64,000 nucleotides of DNA. Origin: Lumbricus rubellus. Its lineage: Eukaryota; Annelida; Clitellata; Crassiclitellata; Lumbricidae. Shown here one piece after another: positions 24,690-36,505 of this stretch; the stretch's first letter is position 1, and every line of letters starts with the position of its first letter. The stretch lies in NCBI GenBank assembly GCA_945859605.1, contig OX243816.1, forward strand, positions 29,264,368 to 29,328,367, in the 5' to 3' direction. The position numbers and the translations under genes were made by a program. The notes beneath the pieces were generated by a model that saw nothing but the letters and a program-made list of their open reading frames with translations, made no database searches and was not told the origin of the DNA.

Positions 24690-24845
24690 ACAGCCTGCAT
24701 GGTTCCATAGGGTCTATACTACTCATTTTGCAGTCGCATCTCTAGGGAGTGGGTGTCTGAGTAAACTTTTTTGGGACTAGCGAGTATTGAACCCATGTTC
24801 TTCTGATCTTCATGTCAGCGTGTTACCGTTCATCCAATTCTCACC
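24690..24845 (-). mobile_element. Possible tRNA-derived SINE
   Basis: On the minus strand a tRNA-like head GAATTGGATGAACGGTAACA is followed at tRNA-like spacing by a B-box-like GGGTTCAATACTC. It is similar in layout to the SINE head at 30236. The tail is unclear. Confidence 0.4.
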
Positions 24846-25194
24846 ATTAAATTAATTGATGTCGCTGCTTGCCACTGAATAGTTTGCAAATCTCAGAAGA
24901 TTCGTGTGCAAGGACTATATTTTAAAATCTTGTTTTTATAAATATTGTTCTTAGTTTACAGAGGTTTATAGTTGATAAGGCACTTTTTTCACTTATCTAC
25001 CTCTGTAGTAAGATCATTTGATTAAACTGCTCCATCTTAGCAGCCTGTAGAAAGATGCCATTGCATCACTGATAAAGTTGTAGCACACCTTGCATTTATA
25101 GCCATTCTGTTGCAAGTGCACTGATGATAACTCTATGAACGAGGCCTGTGTGTATTGCATTCTATGCTTCTTACCTTGTCCTTATGTCAATACA

Positions 25195-25261
25195 ATACAA
25201 TACAATTAGTAATTTATACCGCGCTTCAACAAAAACAAGTCTTGCACAAGAGTGTGCTTCA
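25195..25261 (-). mobile_element. LINE/SINE-type 3' tail
   Basis: The minus strand reads GAAGCGCGGTATAAATTACT followed by (TTGTA)n. It resembles the GGCGCTATATAAAT plus simple-repeat tail of the window's L2-like LINEs. There is no coding part attached. Confidence 0.35.
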
Positions 25262-25636
25262 CTAAAATCTAGTGCATGACTGGATGTCAGCCCATTGTTT
25301 GTCTTCGTTGTACTGTATCCACTGCTTCTTACCCTGAAGAGTCTTTGTTTCCAGTGTGCTTACCACAATGTAAGATATAACATTGTGCATTGAATCGAAG
25401 TGGTACTGTTCTGTTTTAGCCGTCACATCAACAGTTGCCCAAGAGGTGATATTCAACGTTCCGCATCGCTTGTCATAGGTATGTATCATCTTTGTCTGGT
25501 GAGAGCAGTCAAAAGCCAAAATTAAACTTATGATGGACAGCTGTTCTGTAGGCTGAAATACACATTCACCAACTGCAACATGGCGTAGGCAGTTTTGTAT
25601 TACGGTACTACATGTAGCTTCTGTAGTCAAGTACAA
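25262..25636 (-). CDS. Unrecognised open frame, possible terminal exon
   Basis: An open frame of about 120 codons ending TAG at 25262, in an AT-rich neighbourhood. Composition is protein-like: Cys-containing N-terminal half (AVGECVFQPTEQLSIISLIL), FDCSHQTKMIHTYDKRCGTL, then DVTAKTEQYHFDSMHNVISY and a charged C-terminus. There is no good ATG near the start. Acceptor-like AGs are at about 25622 (CTACAG) and 25567 (GTTGCAG), so it may be a last exon. No domain recognised, and no upstream exon found before the repeat at 25795. It could equally be a fossil gene fragment. Confidence 0.3.
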   Translation of the reverse strand: MYLTTEATCSTVIQNCLRHVAVGECVFQPTEQLSIISLILAFDCSHQTKMIHTYDKRCGTLNITSWATVDVTAKTEQYHFDSMHNVISYIVVSTLETKTLQGKKQWIQYNEDKQWADIQSCTRF

Positions 25637-25794
25637 GTGACATGTTTATTTGTGTATTTATGGCACATTTTATGGTTGTGTCTGGATTTCAGATGTGTGC
25701 CTTCCTCCTCATCTGGCAATTTGTTTCAAAGCCATGAAACTAATTAGAAAACATAATGTTCGGATTACTGCCATGGGAGTTGCGTTAAACTCAT

Positions 25795-25990
25795 TCATTC
25801 ATTCTGAAAATTTGTTTGGTTCCTTTTCGAGATATACACTCAGAGGTGCTCCGTAATTAGATGTCATTTCAATGAATACATCAGTTAGCAAAATAATACA
25901 CAATAAACTGAAAGAGTCACCAGTAGAGGGCTCATACACACGCGTAGAATCAACTAGCGGATTCTCGCTGACAGCTGGCATGGATGGATG
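25795..25990 (-). mobile_element. LINE/SINE-type 3' tail
   Basis: The minus strand has GGAGCACCTCTGAGTGTATA, TCTCGAAAAGGAACC and (GAAT)n, a degraded version of the GGAGCGCCTCTGAGTAGAGA...(GATT)n tail seen at 5300-5370. Confidence 0.35.
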
Positions 25991-26231
25991 TTCACAGACT
26001 CTGAACCAGGTTCGATCGATAGAGTAAATTCTGTGTGTAATAGCATTTATTTAGTGCCTCTGTGGAACTATGATTTTAGGTGCTCACTTTTTGTCTGAAT
26101 TTCTATTCACAGTGTATTATGTCAGAAATTCAACGTCCTGTAGAACTATGTGCTCCATAAGAAAACACATTCCTGTTGTCTGTTTGACCTTGGAACAATA
26201 AACCCAGGGGTTAAAGTGGTTTGGATGAGCA

Positions 26232-26340
26232 TTGGGAATGCTGAATGGGTGGACAGTGGGAACACTGAATGGGTGAACAGTGGGAATGCTGAAATGGGTG
26301 AGCAGTGGGAACACTGAATGGGTAAGCCGTGAAAACACTG
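26232..26340. repeat. Minisatellite, 24-bp unit, four copies
   Basis: Units of the form GGGAAYRCTGAATGGGTGRA CAGT, alternating ATGCTG and ACACTG variants. Confidence 0.85.
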
Positions 26341-28124
26341 TTACAGAAGAGTTTTATTTAAATGCATGGGTTTTCAGGGTTTCATGCACAGTGAGCAGTG
26401 GGAACGCAGGCAAGGAATTTCTAGAGCAGTGTGAACACTGTTTCCACGCATTCCCACCTCTTTTCATCCACTTTAAATCCTGATTAGAGCTCAGACTTTA
26501 TATTTTTGGGTCAGCTGTTTTTTGGTAGAAGAGGTGACTATGTGAGTGGACTAAGTGGATTGATCAATCACTCTGGATGAACTATGGCACTTCTCGTTGT
26601 CAGGTTCAATTAACTAGAATTTAAATTTCCTTTACTGTTTGTTGAGCTCCTTTCTCAAGTCTTGACCTCATTTCAACTCAGCTAAATATTATCCTGAATC
26701 AATTGCAGTTGGTCTACCCATCATAAACTTCTTTTCTGTCTTGTATGCTCACCTGGATAATGACTTAACTTTCATTTTCATGTAGTTAGTGCTAGTGGAC
26801 GACATGCCTTGTGCTTACAACCAGTGCTACAAAGTTACACTTCCATGGTTTTTACTATTTCTTGTTGCAATGGCAGATATCCTGCCGGTGATGATGCTTG
26901 CAATTAGTGGAAACAACAATTTCTGTTAATTGGATAAATGATTCTTACTTTAGCTCAGCGGTTTTCAAATGATGGTACACGCACCACTAGTGGTATGCCA
27001 GGTGTTGCCAAGTAGTGCGTGAACAAAATTTGAAGTAATTTTAATTTGCAACAAGTTCATACCCTATGTTTTATACCCATCTTTCTATGAAATAAATTTT
27101 CGCGTCCACCGTGCACTTCTTTTTCTTTACATTTTTCTATGTGTTTATACCAAGCTGAATTTGGAATAATTTCTGATTAAGCTTTATAATTTTGTTACCT
27201 TTCTGCGTGTCATATCTGTGTGACACTGGTTTTTCAGCCACACTTGTGATCACAAACAAATGCAGAACAAGCTCGAGCTCAAACCAGATTTACGTTTGAA
27301 ATTGACAAAATTTTAAAGAGATTTTGTAAATCTTTGTTGGTCAAAACGAGCCCACAGCTCCAGTTAACACTTTATAATTGTGATTTTATTTTTACTTTGT
27401 TGATTTGGTTTTGAGAGTCGTGTAGTGGCATATCATTAGCTCCTGACGTCAGCCAGTCGGCAACGATCGGTACAAATAAATAATCTCCGTTGTTCTCGAT
27501 CATTTGTCAAAAGTTCATTGCTCCTTGTAGCATTGGTCCAATTTGACGTGTCATCACTTGTGTTATCTGCCCTGTGCAGTGTTGGTCTGCTTTTGTTTTG
27601 AATTTTGCATGTGGTATTCAGTCAGCTTGCATTCTCCCTACATGTCCAAACCATTAAAATCTTCATTGAACGACTCTGTCTAGGAGAGTTGTTTGAATAA
27701 ATAATAATTGTCTTATGTCATCTATTCTTATTTTCTGTAGGACTACTTCTTGAAATCCTACAATCTTTCATAGCACAACACAACACCAATTATAATGCTT
27801 TTCTGAAATATGATTTGTTTTGGGAGGGAAGTACACTTATTATATAAGGTCTGTGGCTTGTAAGCAGCCAGGGGGTAATTTACTAAGCTGTTTATTTGGG
27901 CGTCTCTACGTAGACACCAGTTATAAATAGACATAGTATATATTTTATTCTATTTAACATTTTCAAGTTCTTTGCATATTATTCATAGTTGTCTGTATAT
28001 TTTAGAAGAACTTTAGTTTGTTTACAAGTATATTTTTATGTTTAAGCCACAGTCAGGGACAGGATGCTATGTTGCTATGTCACATAAATCCAATAAGAGT
28101 CAGGTTCTGTGGTAGTGTTTGTGA
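26341..28124. other. Noncoding
   Basis: AT-rich intergenic sequence. I see no gene, tRNA or named repeat. A palindrome-like GTGTGAACACTG is near 26430. Confidence 0.4.
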
Positions 28125-28360
28125 CCTGGCAGTAGGGCACAGCGGTGTAGTGGGTATGTTCATTGCCTTGCAGCCGGAGGATTGCAGGTTCGAATCCACC
28201 TCAAGCTGCCATGTAGGGACCTTGGGCAGTTCTTCACTCACAATTGCTCAGCGCTTCGGCGTGAAACTCGATTGGGTGTCCGTGCTGTAGTCGGGAGCGC
28301 CTCGAGTATAAATCATGAATGGGGCGCTATAACAAGTGCCCATATATGCTTTAGTTTCAT
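28125..28360 (+). mobile_element. tRNA-derived SINE with LINE-type tail
   Basis: The tRNA-like head has an A-box region (AGCGGTGTAGTGGGTATG) and an intact B box GGTTCGAATCC at 28188-28198. A body follows (GCAGTTCTTCACTCACAATT). The tail GGGAGCGCCTCGAGTATAAA and GGGGCGCTATAACAAGTGCC matches the 3' end of the LINE at 17425-17477. This is the usual sign of a SINE mobilised by a partner LINE. Confidence 0.85.
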
Positions 28361-30235
28361 TTTGTTTTTCTTAACGTCGTGCTATGTACCAGCCTGCGGT
28401 GTGTCATCCTGCACATTTTCATGAATTAAAAGAATATTGTACATACCTACATACATACATTACATGGAACAAGGAACCTGTTGTGGACTGATTTGATAGT
28501 ACATTAGATGGTCTGTTTAATGGGGCTCTGAAAAATAGGGAAAATAAAGGCTTACAGTTACATTGGTGTTTATGTGTGTGCATGGGGTCTTGCGTGCATG
28601 TGCTGCATGCATGGGTGCATGTGTGTTAACATGTATAATATATTGGTCTGGCAGATATTTTTGTGTGGCCTGTTGATTGCTGAGCCGATGTAGCAGTTGG
28701 CTTTGAAATTCAGCTTGGAACGGCTGTATCTGTCCCTCTATCATTCTGTGTGTAGGTGTATGTGCGTAAGACCCGTTGTGGCAGTCTTATCTGTGTGACT
28801 GGTGTAGCTAAATTTACTCAGCGTTTTCCCACTCTATATGCAGTAACTAGGTCACTAGCTTTTTGGTGGGCCGCTTGTTGTGCTGCAGGAGACTGTTGGG
28901 AGAATAGAGCCGTTGGTAGCTAATGTTTGCGTGAGAAGGTTCACATCACTACAGTTTAAAGGGTTGACATGCCATCTCTTTCAAAGTTAAGTCGTTTTAT
29001 TTATTTCCAAAAGCTAATTTATTTGGTGTTTTTTATGTTGAAAAAGTTTTGGTGCTTGTGGTGTGAACAATCTCCTATCATGATGGAATAGGATTAAGTT
29101 TATAATTGGAATCTTATCACGGGGAGCCATTACGCACACTGTCAGTGGTTGTGTTGGAAACAACAACAGAACATTTGTTGTTCGTGTCATTGTCGTCATG
29201 CAGCACCTGGTTAAGAAGACAATGGTGTAAACAATGGTGGAAACGAGTATCAAGCAACAGATTTTTAAAATGTCAGCTGTTATTTATTTTGCATCATTTA
29301 CACAGGACGTAAGCTAAAATTGACCTACTTTGGACCCATCATTCCAAGTCCGGATTTGGTGTTGTGTTTCCCCAGCCTGCAGTTTACTCCTTCCTTTTGG
29401 CCCCAGGACATAATACTTCAGAGAAGTACTAAGGCCTGTTTTAGGCTTCCATGTGAACTTTCGGGGCTAACTGTGTAAAGTGGGGTACTTTGAAACTGTT
29501 GCCTCCAGCAAAGAAACTCTAGTGTGATCTAATGCAAAATGAACTGTCAGATGTGTAAACAAAGTCAATGTATAATGCACAGTCATGTTATGTTGCACAG
29601 ACTGTTCTGAAATAACTGTATATTTCAAATATATATATGCCGACATCGGAATTTGGTGTAATACCATTCCTTGTTGGCATTTGGACACCCTCCCATACCT
29701 CTCCGGCAGATATAATTTTTGGGCAACCCTTGGAAGGACCGTAATTGAATGTTTATAGACTTGAATGCATATGTACAGTTGTACACCGATGTTATTTTTA
29801 GGATAATAATAATTGTAATTTTTGGGTTTTCAATCACTGTGGATTCTGTTTATTTGGAAAAGAGCCTTTCCCAGATATGCGAATTCCACCTACTGCTTCT
29901 ATTCAGTTTGGTTAGTCTTATGTTATGTGTACAAATATACCAGATATAATTGAGAATTGGTGTGTGTTTCTAAACTGTAAAACTTGTGAAATCTGTAAAA
30001 CTGCATCACATCACGACAACTGAATATTAAGATCAGGTATCATGCCCACTGATAGGATTAATCTTGAAACTCTCATCTCAATGCCTGTCACACTATGAAT
30101 ACTGTAGTCAGGAAACTGCAGGCAGGTCCACACACTGGCCTTCATGACATCTTAACATGTAACTGAAACTGCCCCAAATATCATCAGCCCGGCAGCTCTG
30201 GGGTTGATCTGCACAAGTACTCAGTAGTAGTATGT
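28361..30235. other. Noncoding
   Basis: AT-rich. A TG/CA-rich stretch is near 28560-28625. No gene or clear repeat. Confidence 0.4.
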
Positions 30236-30640
30236 GGCCCGGTTGTGCATTGGATAACACACTGGCATGCAGATCAAGGGAGCTGAGTTCAATTCCGGAA
30301 GCCCACACCCCCTATTTCAGGGTGAGAATTGCCGGGGGGTTGGGGGGGTTCAACCCCCCCAGTCTTTCTTAGAGCCCCATGTTAAAGTATGTTTTTCATA
30401 CCCCAATTTCAACTTTATCATAGGCCAACCCCCCCAGTTATTTTTCCACAATTCTCATACTGCCCTATTTGATAGACGAGCTTTGTAGGCCGCTGTTAGC
30501 ATATTGCCAGGTTCAAATCGGCCACTGCCTAGCGACTTTGGACAGGTTGCTCAATACTCACTCGTAATTATCTTTGAGAATGGCAATGGATAACAACCTC
30601 ACTTATCGGTACATCATAACCGGGTGGCATAAAATCCAAT
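30236..30640 (+). mobile_element. tRNA-derived SINE interrupted by a MITE
   Basis: The tRNA-like head GGCCCGGTTGTGCATTGGAT has a B-box-like GAGTTCAATTCC at 30285-30296. It continues beyond the inserted element with GGTTCAAATCGGCC and a body including CTCAATACTCACTCG. The element at 30318-30462 splits it. Confidence 0.55.
30318..30462. mobile_element. 145-bp hAT-type MITE
   Basis: Starts CAGGGTGAGAATTG and ends CAATTCTCATACTG. It is flanked by an exact 8-bp duplication CCCTATTT (30310-30317 and 30463-30470). The interior has C-rich and G-rich halves that pair. Inserted in the SINE above. Confidence 0.92.
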
Positions 30641-32569
30641 GAACCTGTCAGTCCTGCCTTTGTGCAGATAACTCATCATCATCTTGAGGACAGTGGCTAA
30701 TAAGAATGGTGATATTGTAAGGTGATGGTATTGTTTGCATTGTGAATCAGCTGCATGATATGAGGAAGTGTACTTTCCTCATTTATCCAAGAGCTTCTTT
30801 TGTGCCAGTCATCCACTGCAATCGACCTATGCTTTTTTCCATTGGTGCATTGCGAATGAATGCCGAATGAATGCCGAACGCCGCTTTGAAGTCAGTTGAT
30901 TACAATTCTTTTCGAGTGCTTATATAATGGCTTTTTGTTGGTGCACATGATCAAAGCACCAAATGGCAAGTAAAGGAAGCAAATGGAACAGTTGCATGAA
31001 TTTCACGCTATTGATGATGATGACAGTGAATAATGAAATGGACGAAAGCAACCATGATGATAATAAAAAAGAAACACTGATGATATTGAAAAAATCCAGT
31101 GTGGTAAGTGAAAGGAGTATGGTCGGTATTTTATTAGAAAACATGTTTGGTTTTACTCTGGCTGTTGTTTGAAATCCTCAGTTTCATGTGAATGCTCAAT
31201 GCTGCTTTTAGAATCCGTTAAATATTTCAACTTAACGTCATTTAGACTGGCAAGAAATACATTCAGGAATTGCTATAAATTTTTTAGTTAGGCTACTGTT
31301 ATACGTATACATGTATTTTTTAAATTAGCCTTTGGGCCCTAGTACACATCCACCACAGTTACAGCTGCCAGAGATTTTATGGATAGGTTAAGAAGGACAA
31401 TAAATGTTTCATTCAGGATTCCCTCATCAGAGGTCTCTTAAGTAACTAAAATTTCTTACTTGTCCATGTGCTATATATAGTCTGTTATATTAGCCTTAGG
31501 TACATTATTTGTAACATTACTCCTGTCATTTCTAGTCATGGACTAGAAACGTCTGAAAGAAATTATAGCTGCAATTGAAAATAAACAAGTAAGCAGAACC
31601 GGGTACGGCCTTAGAGGGAACTTAGGGACATGTGCATGTAAAGAATGTCTGGGGCTATTTATTTAGTGCTTATAAACAACTCCTCAAAAAGTGCTAGTAC
31701 TACGGAACAACAACATGCCAGGTTTCTTGCTTCTGTAAATCGATTAATCAAGTGTGTTTGATTAGCATTGCAGACAAGCAAGCAGTGAAGGCAGACAAAA
31801 TGTCATTTTATAGCTCAGGACTTAGCAGATAACTTTGCTTTAGATGCCACTGTTGTGCAAGATACAGTTTTTTTAACCATTTAAACTCTTGCATGCGCAA
31901 TTGTGCATAGTGCATCACATTATCATCCAGTCATGATGTGGAAAACTAATTTCTTGGTCTTTAAAGTTTTTATTAGCGAATTTCTTCAAATGAACGATTT
32001 TGGCAAAACATTTGTATAATTAAATAGTAGCTGAACACGCCAATTACATAGTCTTCTTAGCGTTAGTACTGCACAGTGCACCCAGCACTGCATGTAAGTA
32101 CCAGGTACTGTGCGTAAGAGCAATTATGGCCATAGTGGATAGGCAGCACTGCCTTCTTAGCACACCAACCTCTGAGAACATAAGTATCTTGGCTCTCTTC
32201 TAATTGTTCATCTTCCTGATTAAAAAAATCTGCATGGGATATCGAATGCTATCGTAATTATCTTGGCATGCCACATGGTGGCTGTCATGATCTCATTATT
32301 TTATGCATTATATGTTGTAGCTTTAATTGTGTTGAATTATGATGCTTGATTAATACAATGATGTGTGTTGGCTTACTGAAAGTGACTGAGAAACCAATGC
32401 AGCTTGTTGCTAAAGTGTTAATTTTAATTAATACCAGCATCCTAATAACAGCAGAAAATAAAATGCACATTTTAAAGCTTGAAACGCCTGTGATGAAAGA
32501 ACTTTGTGATTGTTGTTTGTGTTGCCAGTGATAGCAATTAATTGATTAAAATGTGTTTTTATTTATCAG
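30641..32569. other. Intergenic/intron upstream of the SOCS-box gene
   Basis: A 69-codon plus frame at 30963 starts in a good context (CCAAATGGC), but its sequence is low-complexity and unrecognised. The region ends in a strong acceptor (TTTTTATTTATCAG, 32568-32569), so at least its last part is an intron of the next gene. Upstream exons were not found. Confidence 0.45.
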
Positions 32570-32604
32570 ATTGCAAACTGCGGTCTTTTCATAAGCAGCT
32601 GACA

Positions 32605-33771
32605 ATGGGCAACTCGTCGACTTCAATTCTGAAGTCAGCCATAGTGAAAAATGACGTTGCGACATTGACTTCGATTCTGCAGAATCCGATCATCCGTGCC
32701 TGCATCAACGAACCGCTCAACCGTAGGCAGGACACGCCGCTCGCACTTGCCATTCGACTTGCCTGTTATGAACTTGTTCCGCTGTTGCTGCACGCCGGTG
32801 CGGATGTGGATGCAACGAACCGTGACAAAGAAACGCCAATCGACATACTGCTGTCGGCAATTTTGCCGGAAGACGAAGACATTCTGCACCACCACTGCTG
32901 CCTCTACCCGCAGGCCGAACGCCAGGCCTTCCAGATTCCAGAGGTTCTTCGGATCCTACTCAAGGCGGGTGCGAAGGGTCAGGGAATCCAGCGTCTCATC
33001 CTGCACACGATGAAGGACAGTGCGATTATCGAAGAGCTCTGCATGCTCATCGTTGATCTTGACAGACCGGAGTCATTCCGTCTGAGCGGCCTTCTCCTTC
33101 AGGTCACCGTTTGGTTCGACCTTCACCAGTGCCTGCAGCGTCTTCTCGTGCGCGGCGTCAACGCCATCAACTTCTGGGAGTCCAATTTCATCCCCACGCT
33201 TGTGCCGAACCGCACGTACCGCGCAGCACGCTGGCCCCGCTCGTCCGGGAAGTCACGCGAATACGATCTGCCGCATCCCCTCGACAGCTACGCCATTCAG
33301 ACGCTCAAGTTGTCGTTCGTTCAGGACTGGCGCGCGGAATGGGACGACGGCGGAAACCCAAGCGCGCAGTATCGGGCCGGGCTGCATCTGACGCCGGAGA
33401 GCGCTGTGATATTTGCACGGTCGGCGCACGAGTATCCGCTGCTCGAGAAGGTGATGAGAGACGTTCTGCACTTCCTGCCGTGCAGCTGCAGCGGTCCGAA
33501 ACTCAAAGACACGGATCTAATCAACACTCTTGCGCTCGCCGGCTACCAGTTCTCATCCGAAGAGATCGTTCACCTCCAACTCAAGTTCAACGTCGACTTC
33601 AAGCGTTACGTTGCCTACCAGGCGCAGCCGAAGCCGTTGCGTCATCTGTGCCGTTACGCGATTCGGTTCAGCTTGAAGACTAACGTCTACTGTGCCATCG
33701 AACACTTATCGTACCTTCCGAACAGCCTTAAAGAATGCATTCTACTCGAGGACGGTGATCTCTGTTTGTGA
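32605..33771 (+). CDS. Ankyrin-repeat and SOCS-box (ASB-type) protein
   Basis: A 388-residue frame in one exon, distinctly GC-richer than its surroundings. An ankyrin repeat at about 42-74 (DTPLALAIRLACYELVPLLL then HAGADVDATNRDKETPIDIL) is followed by a partial second one near 110-125. The C-terminal 46 residues form a SOCS box: PLRHLCRYAIRFSL is the elongin-binding BC box, and YLPNSLKECIL occupies the Cullin-5 box position. ASB proteins are substrate receptors of Cullin-5 E3 ubiquitin ligases. The middle (about 130-340) has no recognisable repeats. ATG 32605 was chosen because the frame upstream crosses a splice acceptor (exon starts 32570) and because MGNSSTS fits the N-myristoylation pattern MGxxxS/T. 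The substrate and exact ASB orthologue are unknown. Confidence 0.85.
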   Translation: MGNSSTSILKSAIVKNDVATLTSILQNPIIRACINEPLNRRQDTPLALAIRLACYELVPLLLHAGADVDATNRDKETPIDILLSAILPEDEDILHHHCCLYPQAERQAFQIPEVLRILLKAGAKGQGIQRLILHTMKDSAIIEELCMLIVDLDRPESFRLSGLLLQVTVWFDLHQCLQRLLVRGVNAINFWESNFIPTLVPNRTYRAARWPRSSGKSREYDLPHPLDSYAIQTLKLSFVQDWRAEWDDGGNPSAQYRAGLHLTPESAVIFARSAHEYPLLEKVMRDVLHFLPCSCSGPKLKDTDLINTLALAGYQFSSEEIVHLQLKFNVDFKRYVAYQAQPKPLRHLCRYAIRFSLKTNVYCAIEHLSYLPNSLKECILLEDGDLCL

Positions 33772-33798
33772 TGCTGCTGCTGCTGCTGCTGCTGCGTG
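33770..33798. repeat. (TGC)n trinucleotide repeat after the stop codon
   Basis: About nine TGC/GCT units starting at the TGA of the SOCS-box gene, in its 3' UTR. The overlapping open frame rich in Leu is an artefact. Confidence 0.9.
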
Positions 33799-36360
33799 GC
33801 ATTCTTGTTGTCGATGGTGCTCTTATCTCTGAGTCGTGTGTGTGCTTCCATGTGAACTACGATGATTTCTTTATAAGCTCATACTACAATGTTTTGCTTA
33901 TATTATGTCTGCGCAACAGTGTTTCTTGTGTTTATTTAAATTTCCGTACTTTTTCCTATGGCTCGCTCATTGTTTCAATCTGTGGGAGGGGCTTACTGTA
34001 TTCTTTTACTACTCAAGGACAGCCTTTTTTCTCTGGGCCTCTTGCACTTGGAGCACCTCTGATTGTGTAGCACTGTGAGCGGTGCAATTTAAATTTACAA
34101 ACAATAATACAGCTAGAGCCTGCAAGGCACTATATATGCAAAGGCAATGCTGCCCGTTAGTTTTTTCCTGCCGATGTATTTCAAATAATTATGCTCATGA
34201 TGCATTGTCAGATTGCTCTACCTAGTTTCTATCAAGCAGAAATCTGAGCTGAAAGATGTAATAGAAAAACTGCATATATTCTATTCGCACAACTTACATG
34301 AATATCATTATTGTGTGTATCTGTGGACTCTGTAAAAAAAAGTAGGGAGAATTTTAGGCGTGTAAAGATTCTTCCACGTAAAGTAGCTTGCAGTAGAATT
34401 TGTTCAAGTTGTGTGTATCATTCTTCTAAAAATGCAAGAATTTCTAACTCATTTCACCATATGATTTTTGCATTGTGCTGTGTGCATGGTACTGTGTGCA
34501 ACTGTGCATGGTACTGTGTATGTGTATGGGGTTGAGTTCCCATGATATAATTATTGTTGTGGAGGGGCATCTTTGTTTGCAATTGCCTGTATCTGGATGG
34601 ATCGTGACATTTAGCACTGTTTACGGCAACATATCAACCAGTGACACTTGAGATACGAACCACAAAAAGCTTTTATAAGAATTCATATCATTGTAGTTTT
34701 TTATGTAAACCGAAAAATGTTGTGCTGTGAAAGCACATGATATTTGAAAACCACTATTCTGAATTGTTGGTCGTTATTGGTTTTTTGCTTGAGAGACATC
34801 ACCAACATTTTACAACAAACATGCATTCTCGCATTTTTTACTGTGCATGAGTCTGCTTTATGTCCAAGTCTCACCAGGTAGGGCAGTCAGTGTCACTGAT
34901 TAGGGTTTTGAGGTTTTTCATCATCGCTAAACATGTTAAAACTTTAACTTATTCACTGCTGTATCTAGATGTTTGGTTCTTAGTACATGCATATTGCATA
35001 ACTTGAAATTGATAATTCAGTCAGTGCCTAACTGAATCCAAGAAGAAAAGTTATTGGGTTATTGCCTGTCATGTTTATGCTTTGTTTGGAAACCCTACTC
35101 ATCATGCATCTTTCTGAACTATTGTTCTAGTAATGTGCAGTCATTTGACACCTTTCCTTGCTGTCATGTACAAGTGTATTGAGTCTTATTATTAAGTCAT
35201 AGCATTTTTGAAGCATGTAGACAAATGCTGTCCAACGTTGCTTGTTCATTGTATATGGTAATGTTCCCTTTTTGTTCTGTGTGAGCGTTCAGTATGTCAC
35301 TATAGCTGTATGCTCAAGCAATAAAGTGGTACATGTTTGCATCTTAACTTTGCATTAATGTGAACCATTTCAAACTTATATAACACAATGTTCAATGAAA
35401 ATTAACTTTGCAGTAACGCCACGCTATTGAGATTATGTGAACTTTCTTGACATTATTTTTGCACCGTTTTCTTGTGTGTACTGGTGTGTACTGGTTGCAT
35501 ACTCTACATGCATGAGCTTAATACTGGAAGCACTTGCACAGCCAATGTTCTTGAGACTGGAAAAGTAAGAACCCAGTAAATGTAAATATGTTGCGTAAAT
35601 TAGTATGTACTAGTTAGCAATAGCGAAACATTTTTATATAGCACATTACGGTAATTTTTTAGCTTGATATTTTGGATTACATTTATGTGTATGTGAGTGC
35701 TTTGGCTGACATATATTTATTAAAATATAAGATATTTTCAGTATTGCCGAGCGTCAATTTTGTTTTAAAATATAAAATATATTTCAATATTGATAAGTTT
35801 TAATTTTTTTACATTTTGTTCGATGGCTGAAGAATGGTGTGCAAGGCACTGCAAGCATCAGATGCAATTATTGAGCAGAAGTAGTGGTAAATGCAACATA
35901 CATGAATATAACCTGGTGGATAATGGGTAATGTAAATGTACAATATTGCGTGCGTGTGGGATGCTGAGATTGCTAAAAATATAATGGAGTTGAATGTTTC
36001 ACAAATCCTATCTCAATTCTTTCTCTTCCCCTGAATATTTATCCTGCAAATAAGTGCATGCAATTCAACCAAAAACTCGCCTGAAAATCCAATCATCGTT
36101 TTATCATTCTCGCACTTAAGTTAGCACCATATAATTATGAACTCCATGACTCAAATAGATGAAAATCTCTTGAGTGTGTCGATACAAGTTCTTACCATTA
36201 GGCTCACCACTGCTCGTTAACCCACATTTTTTGCCTCAGTTGTATCAATTTACAGCTAAGTGTAAATTACCACTGGTCAGTCTCACCCTTCATGATTTCA
36301 TATCCTAAATTCCCAATCCCCTGCCCCTATACAGAGACTTGGTCCTGGGTTGGAGGGAGC
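33772..36360. other. 3' UTR and intergenic, with a LINE-type tail
   Basis: At 34040-34105 the tail GGAGCACCTCTGATTGTGTA, GTGAGCGGTGCAATTTAAAT and (ACAAT) resembles LINE 3' ends on the plus strand. AATAAA occurs near 35320. The rest is AT-rich with no gene. Confidence 0.45.
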
Positions 36361-36505
36361 CAGTAGTGTAGTCCTATAAAATGAAGTGGGGGAACGCTCT
36401 TTATAATAATATTATTATTATTAGTAGTAGTATTAATATTCCATTATCCTTGGAAAAAAGTGGGGGAACGGCGTTCCCCCGGGATCCCCCCCGACTACAC
36501 CACTG
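36361..36505. mobile_element. 145-bp hAT-type MITE
   Basis: Ends CAGTAGTGTAGTC and GACTACACCACTG, with an exact 8-bp duplication GAGGGAGC at 36353-36360 and 36506-36513. Paired GGGGGAACG/CGTTCCCCC sequences are inside. Confidence 0.93.

Noticed and set aside
28517..28744. Possible small gene in the TG/CA-rich stretch
   Set aside because: Low-complexity His/Thr frame on the minus strand with no motif.
33111..33683. A 190-codon plus-strand frame and several minus-strand frames within the SOCS-box gene
   Set aside because: Out-of-frame shadows of the ankyrin/SOCS-box coding sequence, lacking any family signature.
33768..34070. Leu-rich 100-codon frame after the SOCS-box gene
   Set aside because: Begins in the TGC trinucleotide repeat of the 3' UTR and runs into a LINE-type tail.
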